Assembly: GCA_037176845.1 (NCBI GenBank)
Contig: JAYKXP010000360.1
Span: forward strand, 1-22,506
Direction of reading: 5' to 3'
Length of the DNA: 22,506 nucleotides
DNA from: Paramarasmius palmivorus
Lineage: Eukaryota; Basidiomycota; Agaricomycetes; Agaricales; Marasmiaceae
The notes under the pieces are model-generated. The model was given only the letters and a program-made list of their open reading frames with translations, searched no databases and was not told the DNA's origin. Each line of letters opens with the position of its first letter. Position 1 is the first letter of the stretch. Shown here piece after piece: positions 11,306 through 21,764 of this stretch. A program made the position numbers and the translations under genes.

Positions 11306-11740
11306 AAGTACATACTTACCACTTGAAGCAACAAGGTCCAGCTAAGCGCCGTTTAGACCAAATTCGGGATAAGTCAACCGTGTCAGTGACCAGTCTCCGT
11401 CTGAAATGCGATGATATTGCTGGGATCCTTACTTTGGAGGTGCAGGACTTGCCATTCAATCAGTATATGTGCACTGAGAAGCGGGACGAACTTGATACAA
11501 CTTACCTAGTACCTAAACTCTATCATTCCAAATGTTGGATAAGTACATACTTACCACTTGAAGCGACAACTTGAAGTTCCAGCTAAGCGCCGTTTGGACC
11601 AGATTCGTGATATCCAAGACGGTCAAGCGTGTCATTGACCGGTCTCCATATTTTGGAAATGCGATGATATTGCTGGCGTCCTTGGTTTGGAGGAGCAGGA
11701 CGAACTGCATACCTAAACTCCATCATCCCGAATTTTTGAT
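11306..11740. repeat. Direct duplication, about 235 bp, two diverged copies
   Basis: Copy one (11306-11540) and copy two (11541-11740) both begin AAGTACATACTTACCACTTG and share AGCTAAGCGCCGTTT, GCGATGATATTGCTGG and ACCTAAACTC in order. Copy two lacks about 35 bp present in copy one. Read on the minus strand, both copies hold the same splice donor (GTAAGTATGT) and share a frame with PAISSHF and SRIWSKRRLAG. This suggests that the duplicated unit includes the end of an exon of a minus-strand gene. Stops in both copies indicate decay. No family was recognised. Confidence 0.8.
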
Positions 11741-11774
11741 AGCGCAATCCTTACCGTTGGTAACTAATCGGTAA

Positions 11775-12051
11775 TCCGAAAGTTGTTGAGACCGGGTGTA
11801 CAGCGTTGACTTGTACACCCCTCGAATAGCATACAATGATCTACGTCGATACCGAAGTGATTCTAAACAAAACTGTTGATGAGTCCCGGTGCTGCGTAGA
11901 CCGCATGTTGTCGGATCAGGACGGTATTAGGTATTCAGCGCGAGTGTTCAACAGAGCATGTGATGCCTAATAATTAGGTATACATAGTATATGAAAACTA
12001 CACATTCATCACCTCTATGGCGCACAACAGAGTACCCAGTAGCCAATAAAC
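11775..12051. other. Spacer, presumed 3' flank of the membrane protein gene
   Basis: No gene is supported. This stretch lies downstream of the stop codon of the minus-strand membrane protein gene and should hold its 3' untranslated region. No clear polyadenylation signal was pinned down. Confidence 0.4.
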
Positions 12052-13394
12052 CTATGGTACATTCTCCGAGTTTGACGACCATGTCTTTGTGGTTTGCACG
12101 AAGACAGAACCCCCGAGATCATGTTGAATCTCCCTTAATTGTGTTTCTCGAGGCGGCATGAATGTTTTCGGGACTGGTGGCTTCCGATAATTCGATAGTC
12201 CTAGCGTAGAACGCAAGATAATCACAATGAATATGATCCCCTACAGAATCTGAATACGTTGAACCACGCTGACCAAGTATGTCTTACTCACAATGAGCTG
12301 TGTGTCCTTGGTCGATTGACGGTGTATCAGTGTCATTAGACAGAGAACTGGTAATTAATAACTCACCGCATCATAAACAACATATTGAGCAAAGCTCTTG
12401 CACAGGTACAGAACAATCATCACAGCCAAAGCTACCGCCTGTATCGCTCCAGATTCGATTACTGTTATTACTATAGTTGGTATCCGGCGATCCTTGGTAC
12501 CACTGGAGAATATCAGGGTCTGGCGGTGAATATACCAGATGCGAGTTGCTATTAGACCTAAACTCGGCATCGGTCAGTGGCTTGAAGAAGCATAGAAGTA
12601 ACTTAGAATGCGGACCCGTGCTTCCCAAGTTTGATGCAAGCATGAATACCAAGAAAAGCACCGTCCACGTGTTGTATTGAGATGAGAAAACGAAGTCTTG
12701 ATCCGTTGCGTGGGCTAGTAGCTCCATGAGCCGAGCTCCCGTTACTGTTCCAGATCATCAATGCTGTGGTTGAAGCAGTAGCATTTAGATTACCTGCACT
12801 CCCGAGTAGGAACACGATGAGAATTACCCCCACACGTTTATCGTTGTTCCAGACAATATATGCACAGTATAACTGCATTTTGATCAGTATCACTCGACGT
12901 TGTAGTCCAGAACTCACCCAGAATCCATCTGCGACAAGGGTTTGTAGATAGTAGATGATGATCTTCGCCAAATATGAGCTTTCATTCGCGACTAAGAGTA
13001 CCTCGTTCGGTGTTTGACTTCCTTGTTGGTAAACGAAGGCATTGAGAGCTCTAAATATGTCGACGCCGAGATGCTATCCCTGATGTTAGAGTTACTCTTT
13101 ACGCAACGAAGAGACCAACTTACTGCGGTTCCGAGCAGGAACATGAAGAATACTACCAAGGAGGTGCCAATATTGGTTCTAATACTTGATCGAGGTCCCG
13201 AAGTGATGTGTGAGTGAATGCTGCTCTGTTGTTGCAGCATGACAAAGAGATAAAACCCAAAAAGTGATACAAGAATGCCTGTAATCAATGAGGGTGTGAA
13301 TATCCTGCTTTAGCCGTGCGAGAACAAGCTTACCGTATAGAACACCCTCAATGAGCAGAGCAATAAGACTGACAGCATCGGGACGAGCTGCCAT
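12052..13394 (-). CDS. Intact eight-exon seven-helix membrane protein (Agaricomycete family)
   Basis: Exons on the minus strand: 13394-13334, 13278-13124, 13073-12918, 12872-12794, 12744-12616, 12557-12367, 12306-12292 and 12240-12052. They join to 975 nt, in frame throughout, giving 324 residues and a TAG stop at 12054-12052. All seven introns are GT-AG and 45-60 bp long. Predicted helices lie near residues 10-35, 57-75, 106-130, 134-152, 175-195, 220-243 and 260-276, followed by a polar C-terminal tail. Landmarks are the N-terminal VSLIALLIEGVLYG, the VADGFWLYCAYIVWN turn, IESGA in helix six and LIGIIF in helix seven. They match my knowledge of a large, poorly characterised group of Agaricomycete seven-helix membrane proteins that usually have about 300-350 residues; ligand and role are unknown. 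The ATG at 13394 is preferred over one at 13439 because it gives the family N-terminus and because the TATA box is only 12 bp from the upstream ATG. Splicing choices not forced by frame rest on that family pattern. One donor is unusual (GTCCGC, intron 5). Confidence 0.88.
12292..12306 (-). other. 15-bp microexon (exon 7) of the membrane protein gene
   Basis: The exon is GACACACAGCTCATT, encoding DTQLI between YDA of exon 6 and GIIFIV of exon 8. It is flanked by a 60-bp intron (12366-12307) and a 51-bp intron (12291-12241). Without it helix seven would lose the LI of LIGIIF. A 6-bp alternative (CTCATT only, using the AG at 12299-12298) also keeps the frame, so the exact acceptor is an inference. 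Confidence 0.7.
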
Positions 13395-13450
13395 GATGGG
13401 ACGGTAAGCAAGCGGCAGGGCTGAGGGGAAAAGAGGCATCGCTCAGGAGG

Positions 13451-13457
13451 ATATATA
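13451..13457 (-). promoter_or_regulatory. TATA box of the membrane protein gene
   Basis: On the minus strand the sequence reads GATATGTATATATCCTCC. TATATAT ends about 57 bp upstream of the chosen ATG. With the usual spacing of about 30 bp to the start of transcription, the leader would be some 30 nt, and the upstream ATG at 13439 would fall outside the transcript. Confidence 0.5.
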
Positions 13458-13469
13458 CATATCTATGCA

Positions 13470-14620
13470 GAGGAGGCGGGATTTGCTAAAGGTAGCACAT
13501 CAATTAGTCGAGTCAGCATCGGTAGTAAACCATTGGGATTCACCAACTAGAGTTAAGTGTCTCGACCGTCAAATAGCCGTACAAAATGTTCAGCTGCATG
13601 GAGTCGTCTCTTGAGCCATGAGTCATGTTAGCATTTTGCGTCAACGGTATTCAGAGAATGAAAAACTATCCAAATGCTTCCTGATCAACCAAAAGTGGGA
13701 TTGCGGCCCGTTGTTCTGATTTGAAAGGCAGGAACTTGACCGCAACCTACTGATTCGTTTGGCTGAGCTGATCCTGTATTGCTTGGGCTTGCGTACCATT
13801 ATGATTTACATCAAGGATGCAATCGAGGCAATGTTTGCTATAAGAACCCGTCTAAATCTTGTGAATGGGCTGAACTCAAACTTCAAATCACCTCCAATAT
13901 CCGCTTTATACGAAGAGAGCATGTACCTGGGAAATACCCAAACTCCCATATAACGATACATGTTTGCTAAATTGCGAAAACCCGCAAAAGTTTCGGGAAT
14001 CGCTCGACATCCCCTTAGGGGTTCTCCTTCCGAAAAGAATATTGAATGAGGGAGCCAGAAAACCACCGTCGAGACGGAACGACTGCACAATTGTGCAGTT
14101 ATTTCGGAATGGTGATTGTGGGAGAGTGATTGGAGGATTTCGAGGCACCACTGAGCATTTGGGAGCGGAATTGACGGGCTGATTATCGTATGCTTTACCG
14201 AATGCTAGCCATTTTCAGTTTGACGAACCGACCGTTCAATCGGAGAAGAGCAGCGCTAAATCTCAGGGCTGAGGGAAGGAGCTTTTGCGAGAGGAGAATG
14301 AGGTACGTTTCATTTGTGCGTGTCCAGTGTCATAATTACACGGATAACGATTTCGACATGCATAGAAATGGGTAAGATATATGAGTATGTTTCCACCGAA
14401 GGCGAGTCTGTCTATACGAGGAACAGTCAGATCTCCAGTAGATTAGAAACAAAGACGCTAGCTATGAACGTACCATAGAGCATGGCGATCCTTCACTCCA
14501 GCCAATAGCCCAGAAACTGTCTCTCTATTGCCTTGGACACCAAGGACTGCGTCTGGAGGAAAAACCCAGGATTTACTTTGATAATCAAGTGATTTCTTGA
14601 GCTTGAATTTCATCCGAGCG
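13470..14620. other. Intergenic region, no gene supported
   Basis: Several overlapping open frames of 60-95 codons occur on both strands between 13759 and 14375. None has a recognised motif, splice pattern or clear preference of strand. They are probably chance or decayed fragments. The one clear structure is the palindrome at 14082-14099. Confidence 0.35.
14082..14099. repeat. Perfect 18-bp palindrome
   Basis: ACTGCACAATTGTGCAGT equals its own reverse complement, with no spacer. It could be a dimeric protein-binding site or a remnant of abutting inverted repeats. No second copy was noticed in the window. Confidence 0.85.
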
Positions 14621-14649
14621 CCGCAGGATGGCTAACGAGGGAGGAAGGA

Positions 14650-16165
14650 GCAAAAGTGATAAGACAAGAGAAAAGGTCGGCGTCAATTGTCAGATCAGAC
14701 GCTCCCAGTGACCCTAACCCAAGTTGCCGTATTTGGCGGTAACAAACAAAGATAGTCCCTTCACCAACGACGACCTCAAAGGATGCCAAGCTCACGCAAC
14801 CGCTGATACCTCAAAAGTTTTACCAAACGAAATCTGCGATAGAAAAAACATCCTCAGCAGAGTCTCGAGGCAGACGGATGGCTGGAAAGTATTTGGGAGG
14901 ATGTCCAGTTATCCAAGTGCTCTTCGGCTTCTAGGCTGTCACTCATGCTCCAATTTTTTAGGCAGCATCCTGCCTAATTCTCAAGCTGACTCCACGAGTC
15001 CCATCGCCGCCGCCAAAACGTTGACCAACCCCACTCGCCTCCGCTTCGCTTTATTACCCCCTACAACTTGAACCATTCATCTTGATCCAGTTTGAAAATC
15101 CCCTTCAGCTTCGCCTACCCGTCACATACCGCAACCACATCCACCCGCCATCCGCAGCCAACTTGCACCGCTCCGAAAGAGCTCAGTACCTGCGCTCATA
15201 CATCCACTCCCTCGATCAAAGATTCTCCTGCGAGTGGTTCCACACTCTCGCTACTTCTGCAGTGATCACCAATACACCCCGCCCAACGAACCCCGCAGAA
15301 GACCATTGGAGCACGTAGATTATGCCAGGCTAAGGATATTGACGACGGAAGAACGTGGCCATCTTTTTTGGGTAATAAAGAGTCAAGGGTGTCAACTCGG
15401 CGGACGATTCGTACGTGTGTTTCGACCTTGTAATACTATCTCAAGCTCATCTTCGATTGAAAGCTATATGGACCTTTTATCGAGGCTTGCTATTTCACCA
15501 TTCTAGCTTAGTCTCCCGTCGTACACAAACACCCACGGATTACCTACACGAAACACCTCAACGCCTACCTTTGGGGACTTGAAGATGCTTCAACAAATAT
15601 TCCCTCTCTCCTCGTAATTGGATACCCATGGGTACCATACGGGAGCTAGAAGTAAACATAGAAAGACGTGTCGTGGATTGGCAGGTGATGGAAAGTTATG
15701 GACTATGGTGCGTTGCTTTGATCCCCCGTTTTGTGGTGAGCCTCATGTTCTGACTCTTATGCTCAGCCAACACCATATCTACGAAGAACAGGCGCATTTG
15801 TACCCGTCAACTCCAGTGGTACCTCTGCTCTTATGCCTCTTGACCTTTCGGGCGCTTCAGAGTCATGGAAGCTACCCTACGCAGGTTCCAGGATGGCAGC
15901 CGAACACCCACAATACGAAACATTGCCTTACCCTCCAACATGTGCATCCCAAGCCATCACCCAGACATCTTTCGTGCAAGAATATACACTCGCTCATACT
16001 CGGACCCGACAATCCATGCGTGCTCGATACTCATGCTATCATCAGGTTGAAGGAAAGAGCTTTGTGTTTGGAGGTTATGCTGTCGGTGTAAGTGCTGCGT
16101 TATTCAGTATTGTCATAGTTCTAACCCAGAGCGTACAGAGAAGGCGATGGGATCTGCGATAAGCT
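14650..16165 (+). pseudogene. Copy B of the three-copy unknown gene family
   Basis: The 5' part matches copy C: a GACAAGAGA block near 14664, GTGACCCTAACCC at 14708, CACCAACGACGACCTCA at about 14762, and a peptide block with SLEADGWLESI against C's NLKANGWLEIL. The middle holds a WCVAL block (about 15706-15720) followed by an intron of about 39 bp (15728-15766, branch TTCTGAC), then RNIALPSNMCIPSHHP in one frame at about 15919-15966 and ARIYTRSYSDP. A last intron, 16088-16138, matches copy A's at about four of five bases. The following exon reads RRRWDLR and stops. Frames change several times and the N-terminal part has stops, so it is decayed. Function unknown; no catalytic motif was recognised. 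Confidence 0.55.
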
Positions 16166-16169
16166 ATGG

Positions 16170-17200
16170 CCCCACGTCTCCAAATCAGATCTACCGTACC
16201 GTGTTCGCATGTTGTAGTGCAGTGCAAAGCTCCATGCACGGAAGAGAGGGTGCGTTAGGTCAAGTTTCGGGGTCTGGCTGCCGCAAAGCTCCGGATCTAC
16301 GAGGAACGGAGATTTGCTGATGTTCTTGATGTTTTCGAGTGTACGGGACGATGTAGATATAATGAATCATATACAATAGCATGACGATCTTCATATATAC
16401 TGTTCTCTTTCGCGGCATCATCTCATGATTGAATACGATGGAGCATAATTGTTCAAAGACAAGTAATATACTGTAGGAGCAGCAAGCAACAAGAATTGCG
16501 AACGTTTACTGATGGCGGCAGGTTGATCTTAGTACGCATGTAGGAGTAGCATTAAAAAGAAGCCAAAAGATAGCACGAGGTATACACGCGTTAGCCTTCT
16601 CGCGCTGCCTTGTGTTCAGTCTTCTGATATCCGAGTCATTGAGGTGTATCTGTGAACGCTTCGAGACGCATCAATACTGGCATTCCTTAACTCACTTTAC
16701 ATGAACATTCAATCAATGTACCTAAAGTAATGAAGTATTCGTCAGATCATCTTAATAACGCAAGAGCACTGAGAGACGTACTACAATGACTACGCCCCCA
16801 AGGAAAGTTTTATGCTCGCGAATGGCTGACGGGAGACTTCACGTTTCCAAGAGCAGTGCTAGGTATACCTTAATCGACGTCGGCTGAGCCAGCAAGAAAG
16901 CCAGCTCAATGTATCGTTTTGGTAGTGTATCTGAGGTGTAAAAATACAGCATCGGCATGTTGCTGGGTATCTAGGTTGAGTCAAAAATGTGTAAATAAAT
17001 GCTGCGTGTTACAGGGAAACACTTACTTGTAGCAACGGGGCGTATACTCGAGTACTGTGTTTTTGCAGTGTACAGGACAACCTGACACGGAGATTTTGCT
17101 TGTATTTGACACACAGACTATGCTGGGACACATGTTAGAACATGCTCCTCACCAAGAAGTCTAAGTGACACGTTTACCTCTACGGCCGTCCCAGAGAGAA
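16170..17200. other. Region with minus-strand splice-like signals, no gene supported
   Basis: No long open frame occurs. On the minus strand, donor and acceptor consensus sites at 17028 (GTAAGTG) and 16975 (ACCTAG) could bound an intron of about 54 bp. An upstream piece reads SGCPVHCKNTVLEYTPRCYK, which is Cys-rich but too short to assign. It may belong to the decayed minus-strand unit at 17220-17630. Confidence 0.25.
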
Positions 17201-17219
17201 AATAGCCTGAAATGAACTG

Positions 17220-17630
17220 AACATGTTATTGCCCGACATCGCAGGAAGCCTGGCTGGACCTAAAAGGTATTTAGCATTTGGAAAATCGACCGTAAAATGG
17301 ACTCGACATACCTTCTCCTCGCAGGTCAAACCTTCAGAGCAGCCGGTTTCGCTGATGAAACCCAGGATAACGATAAAATTAGAGGAGAATGCTCCTCTAC
17401 GTCTAAGGCCCCCTTTGCCGTCTATCCGCCGCTTGTAATATATCGGGAAGGCGTCGAACTTGGAGGTACGTTAGAGGTACGGGCAGCAGGAATGATAAGG
17501 GATAGGAAATGCTCTGGGGTGCTGAAGACGCTCGGAGGAGAATCCATCAAAGTGTTAGGATGTGTTTGGGGTAATAGGAAGATAATAGAAGGTAAATACC
17601 TGTTCGGGCTTTCAGCCAGGAGGTAGAAGC
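17220..17630 (-). pseudogene. Repeat pair member 1, decayed minus-strand coding unit
   Basis: On the minus strand a 42-codon open frame starts at 17548 (MDSPPSVFSTPEHFLS at its N-terminus) and stops near 17420. Downstream, in other frames, come ILGFISETG and then a block KVCRVHFTVDFPNAKYLL near 17315-17260. That block matches KVCQLHFTVDLAAANIFL at the end of the window (about 22295-22245), sharing CATTTTACGGTCGA at the DNA level. The pattern of matches suggests coding conservation rather than an intron, although GTATGT ... TTTTAG could also be read as one. The family was not recognised. Confidence 0.4.
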
Positions 17631-17639
17631 TACCATGTC

Positions 17640-19250
17640 ACTGTGGGCGGCCGAATAAGTCAGGAGGCGTTGAAGACATGAGCGGAGTTACGAGCATGTA
17701 CTGGCGCCTATGACTCCATGAAGCCCCAGATTATCTTTTGGGCCAGTGGTGGTGGGTAGTTGGTAGGCATCGTGTTAAGTGGGTTTGTGCTGGACGGCAC
17801 GAGCCGGGATGTTTGCTGAGTAACTATCTAGTCTGAGGGAAAGGAGCGTAAGTACGCACCTTACCAGCACCACATTCATCAAATCTCGATGCTGGCTAGA
17901 AGCGTATCCCGCCGAGTTTTATGATACCAGAGAACCTCGAACGTCAATGCTTGCGATTCTGTTAAATTTCTGAAAATCAATTAGCCTCTGTCGGAGAGAA
18001 CGTTACATATAAAGGTCCTTTCATGCAGCTCTTCCTGTCTCCGCGAGAGTGATGGAAGGTGTCTTGTGTTCTCGAGCAGCCGACCTAATGTGAATACCTC
18101 GAATTGCGAGCTCTGAAAAGTATCCGTTCAGAAAGCCGAGTTTGTAATTGCGATGGTCAGGTCACTTGCCAGTAGCACGAAGGTCGATAGTGGTCATCGG
18201 AATATCTGCGCAGAAACGCGTAATCAGCATTCACGAAGCATATTCAAGAAAAATGATAGAACTTACGAAGAATACCATCATCTGGGGCATAGTTTCTGTA
18301 GGATTCAAAACTTTTGGCTTTGGTAATCTCTCGTAGTGAGCGCCCAAATATTTAAGGTCAGCACCGAATGATGAACGACACACAACGGAACATTGGTCCT
18401 GTACTATGTTATTGATATATTCGACGAGAGCTGATTCACCAGAACGTACCTCATTGTACTTCCGCCGCTGTACTTCTCAGATAGGAAGGTTTAATGTGAG
18501 ATGTTGTCCTGTTCGCCAACTCGCCTACAAGTGTTCAGAATTTCTCTTCGTGCCAAAAGAAAATGCAGTGAACATACCTTCTTCCAAGTAGCGGACACTT
18601 CGAGCTGTACGATCAGTGTCCTATAGAGGATTCAACTTCTGACACGAAACCGGTATCTCCGAGTCGTTGATGAGTAGCGTATTGACCTTCTTGTAAAATC
18701 GAGCCCGGTAAATCATTCACTCTGAGCGAGCGAAATGTTCCTGTAAATCGAGTGTGGTGAGTGATTGATTTCTGGGTGCTAAATTGTCGCCTGACATTCT
18801 CTGGGTAGACATTTCGTATTGGGTTGGGGCGTTCAGGCTTAGCAACATTCAGGGGAAAAACTATTTCAACAAGGACTTCAAGGACCGGGGAGTTGACTCT
18901 TTGTCCATATTCGCGAGGATGAGTAGAAGATGAATAGTTTGATGTTGCGCGGATACATTAGTGGGATACGGTGACATGATTCCCGAGTATTTATGTGGAC
19001 CTAAGCCTATGGAGTCGAGAAGGGAATCAGCGAAGTTCACAGGGAAATTTTACTCCCTGACGCACCTTACACCCATTGATTAATCTACTTATTAGCCTAG
19101 AAAACGTCCATTTCCGTGCTTCCGAAACATTGGTATCTGCTTTCGCGGGCAATTCGCGGGGGGAACAAGTCGGGAGAGGCGTAAGACACTATAGTATTGA
19201 AGAGTATTGCAATTTGGAGCTTACCTTGGCCTCCAAGATGCACTTGTCAG
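17640..19250. other. Region with possible minus-strand exons, unidentified
   Basis: A minus-strand frame is open for about 113 codons, from about 18957 to 18617, but lacks an ATG, as an internal exon would. Nearby minus-strand donors occur at about 18577 (GTATGTTC), 18451 (GTACGTTC) and 18267 (GTAAGTTC). The frame before the last of these reads DLKYLGAHYERLPKPKV. The pieces do not join into one in-frame product by eye and no motif names them. An inverted repeat lies at about 18712-18770 (AATCATTCACTC and GAGTGATTGATT, one mismatch). Confidence 0.25.
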
Positions 19251-19289
19251 CTAGCAAAGGATGAATAGGCGGTAGAAAAACGTAGAGGT

Positions 19290-21760
19290 TATGATGTGAT
19301 GGGACAAGAGACAGTGTCAATTGATGGCGCTTAATGTGACCGGTGACCCTAACCCCAACTTGCTGCATGACAAATTTGGACTCTCCACCAACGACGACCT
19401 CAGCGATATCGATATTTCGCTAGAGTTCGATACCCTGAAGACGGGACTGCCTGCATCATGCAGGAGGAAGAATAATTCATGGAGAATCTCAAGGCGAATG
19501 GGTGGTTGGAAATTCTCCGGGAGCAAGATGCATTATCCGGTGAGTTCCGCTTTTTCTTCCTTCCACATCTCACTCACTTGTCCTCTAACAGCCTAGAAGC
19601 CGTCACTCTAGTAGCCTTATCCAGCTGCTATGGCCGACAACTCCGCTCCGTCCCTCTGAAAGCCCTCGATATTGCAAAAAATGCATTCTCTCCGCACCGC
19701 TACATGATCAACAATACTCCGTGACACACCAACACTGGTTTATCTCAACCAAGTCTGAATCCCACCCACCCTTTTCCCAGCCTTCCACTCCATGCCCTCC
19801 CCAGCACCAATTAGCCATGGCTACCTCGACGTATAACTTCACATCCACCATACACACCTACATCCACCGCCCTAACACCATTCCTTACGCTCAAACGCAT
19901 ACCTCTCTCAACGGGGATCATCCCCGCGGGGCTCTACGGCATGGCTCCCGCCTCCTTCTCCCTTCTATAATAACACCGGATACATAACACGACAACGAAT
20001 CCCCCTTTGGTAGACTGGGCGTATAGGACGTGCCAGGCAAAGGCTTTTGGCAATGGAAAAGAAGGCGGATGCTTGGCCAGATACAAGAGCTTTGCATTGA
20101 ACAGCTGGTAAGCATGTACTCGCTCCATGACACCATCTCGATGCTCACTTTCTGTTAAAGCCTACACGGTTCTCGTCTGAAAGCCGTCGCTTTCGCTCCT
20201 TGCTAGAGCTATGGCCACAACTACAAGTGGGAGGTATGTTTCACAACCGGGCTGCCTCTATCGGAGGCCAGAGTCCATGCTTCTATCATGGTGTGTCGAC
20301 CTGTTTATACGAGTAATTTCGAGTTCCGACCTTTCTTTGCTTAGCCAACGCTCCGCCTTCTACCTGTTTGCCATTGCGCCTATCAGCTCTAATGATACCT
20401 TTCCTCTTGCATCCTTACCTCTAGGTCCAGAGACCACCCTCTGGAACGGCACCGTAACACGCGGATATGCACAATAACAGACCTGCACCTTGCAAGCCAA
20501 CATGAAAAGCCGAGATATCACAGAAAGAGCATCCTCGGTATCATTATGCCTGATACATTCGTTGCGTGTTTCCGGGAGTAGTGATCATGGGGCGTATAGA
20601 GGCTGGGAAGTTGAAGGTTTGGCTCAATGTAAACCCTGTCTTCTTTGGTATAGACATCGTACTGACTTCTTCAGTGTCAATAACCCAGCGCGGGCACTAC
20701 ATTGGTATAGGTCGGATCCCATCGGTCCGCTCCTTGTTTTCGCTTTCCCAAAGCCATGGAACTGTAATCGAAACATCTCAAGTATTCTCTACCTACGGAA
20801 TCAGCAAGGATTACCAAAGACATGCGCAAACCGGGACAAGAGCTCGTTGAAGAGGTACGTCGACTCACCTTCCTTTCAATACTTACCTTCGCTGATGTTG
20901 TTTTTATAGCTTGCAAACGGTGTTGTCTCTTGTAGAGCAATTTGATTGGTGCAATATTATCGAAATATTATCGCTGCCCGGTACTGGTAAGTCCTCGATG
21001 CTACCCTACTTTCCGACCTTTGTCTGACCCTTCCTTTCATTGGGCAGCAAACTAAGCTCGTATTGGAGTGTCGTAGTCGCGCTTAACTGGATCAATAGAG
21101 GCAGGGTGCGAGGAGCAAGGGTAAGTGTAGCTATTCTCATTCCTCAACATTGTTGACATTGAAATAGACGGGAATGCATCTGCATTCAGAGATGCCATCC
21201 TGTTAGCCTATCCAACGCCGTTCCTCACCAAACTTGCTCCGTATCACCCATTCACAGCATACGCTCGTCATTCGTTTAATGCGTCAACTACATCACCCTG
21301 TCCTTAGCTCTACAGCGCCGTTCCATCGAACCTTACAGCTCTCCACTCTCCCCTTCGCCTTGGTTCTCACCCAGCACCATTTCATATGAGCTATCGCAAA
21401 CGTAGGATTGATCGACAACAGCCCTTTAACACCATTGCTCGGAAGACCGTTTTCTAACCAATCGCTCGCAAGAGCATATCGGAGAGCCTCCAACAACCAT
21501 GCCATCTTTACGCTCTTTGATTCACCCATCGTCACCACACACCCAGCATGTTCGAAGTGCTTGTATTGCCTCAGAGGTGTCGACCGTTCAACGCCAAAGA
21601 ATCTTGGTTCGCTGTCTCGTAATGACTGGCGTGGGGCCATGGTGTTATAGGACTATGATTATGGCTGGGAAAGGGAAAAGCGCATCTGAAGGAGGCTAAC
21701 TCGAGCCAGAGGTATGAGTTACTTCGTTTCATGATTGTTTTATTACTCATTTCTGATAGA
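19290..21760 (+). pseudogene. Copy C of the three-copy unknown gene family, longest copy
   Basis: Ordered coding-like blocks on the plus strand: VTGDPNPNLLHDKFGLSTND near the start (19321 onward); MENLKANGWLEILREQDALS (19479-19538), followed by a candidate intron GTGAGT ... CTAACAG (about 19540-19591); LRSVPLKALDIAKNAFSPHR; a Pro/His/Thr-rich stretch; then LLSWCVDL (about 20283-20302) and a 42-bp intron (20303-20344). Further on come RKSILGIIMPDTF, a second intron (20629-20688), RGHYIGIGRIP, an intron from GTACGT at 20856, LSLVEQFDWCNIIEIL, then AFRDAILLAYP, LLGRPFSNQSLARAYRRA and SKCLYCLRG (a CxxC pair). The last clear intron is about 21711-21759. Stops and frame changes occur in the middle (for example near 19723 and 19970), so it is probably non-functional, but it shows the fullest extent of the family. 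A mobile-element origin is plausible; no transposase, integrase or reverse-transcriptase motif was seen. Confidence 0.5.
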
Positions 21761-21764
21761 TCTC

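Noticed and set aside
12355..13439. Overlapping minus-strand open frames taken as separate small genes
   Set aside because: They are exons with read-through into introns. Joining them at GT-AG sites gives one in-frame product that matches a known protein pattern.
13395..13439. Upstream ATG at 13439 as the start of the membrane protein
   Set aside because: The TATA box is only 12 bp away, so this ATG would lie upstream of the likely transcript start, and the extra 15 residues do not fit the family N-terminus.
17262..17312. GTATGT ... TTTTAG as a simple intron in repeat member 1
   Set aside because: The same segment is conserved in member 2 as an open frame with matching residues (HFTVD), which favours coding sequence, although this is not settled.
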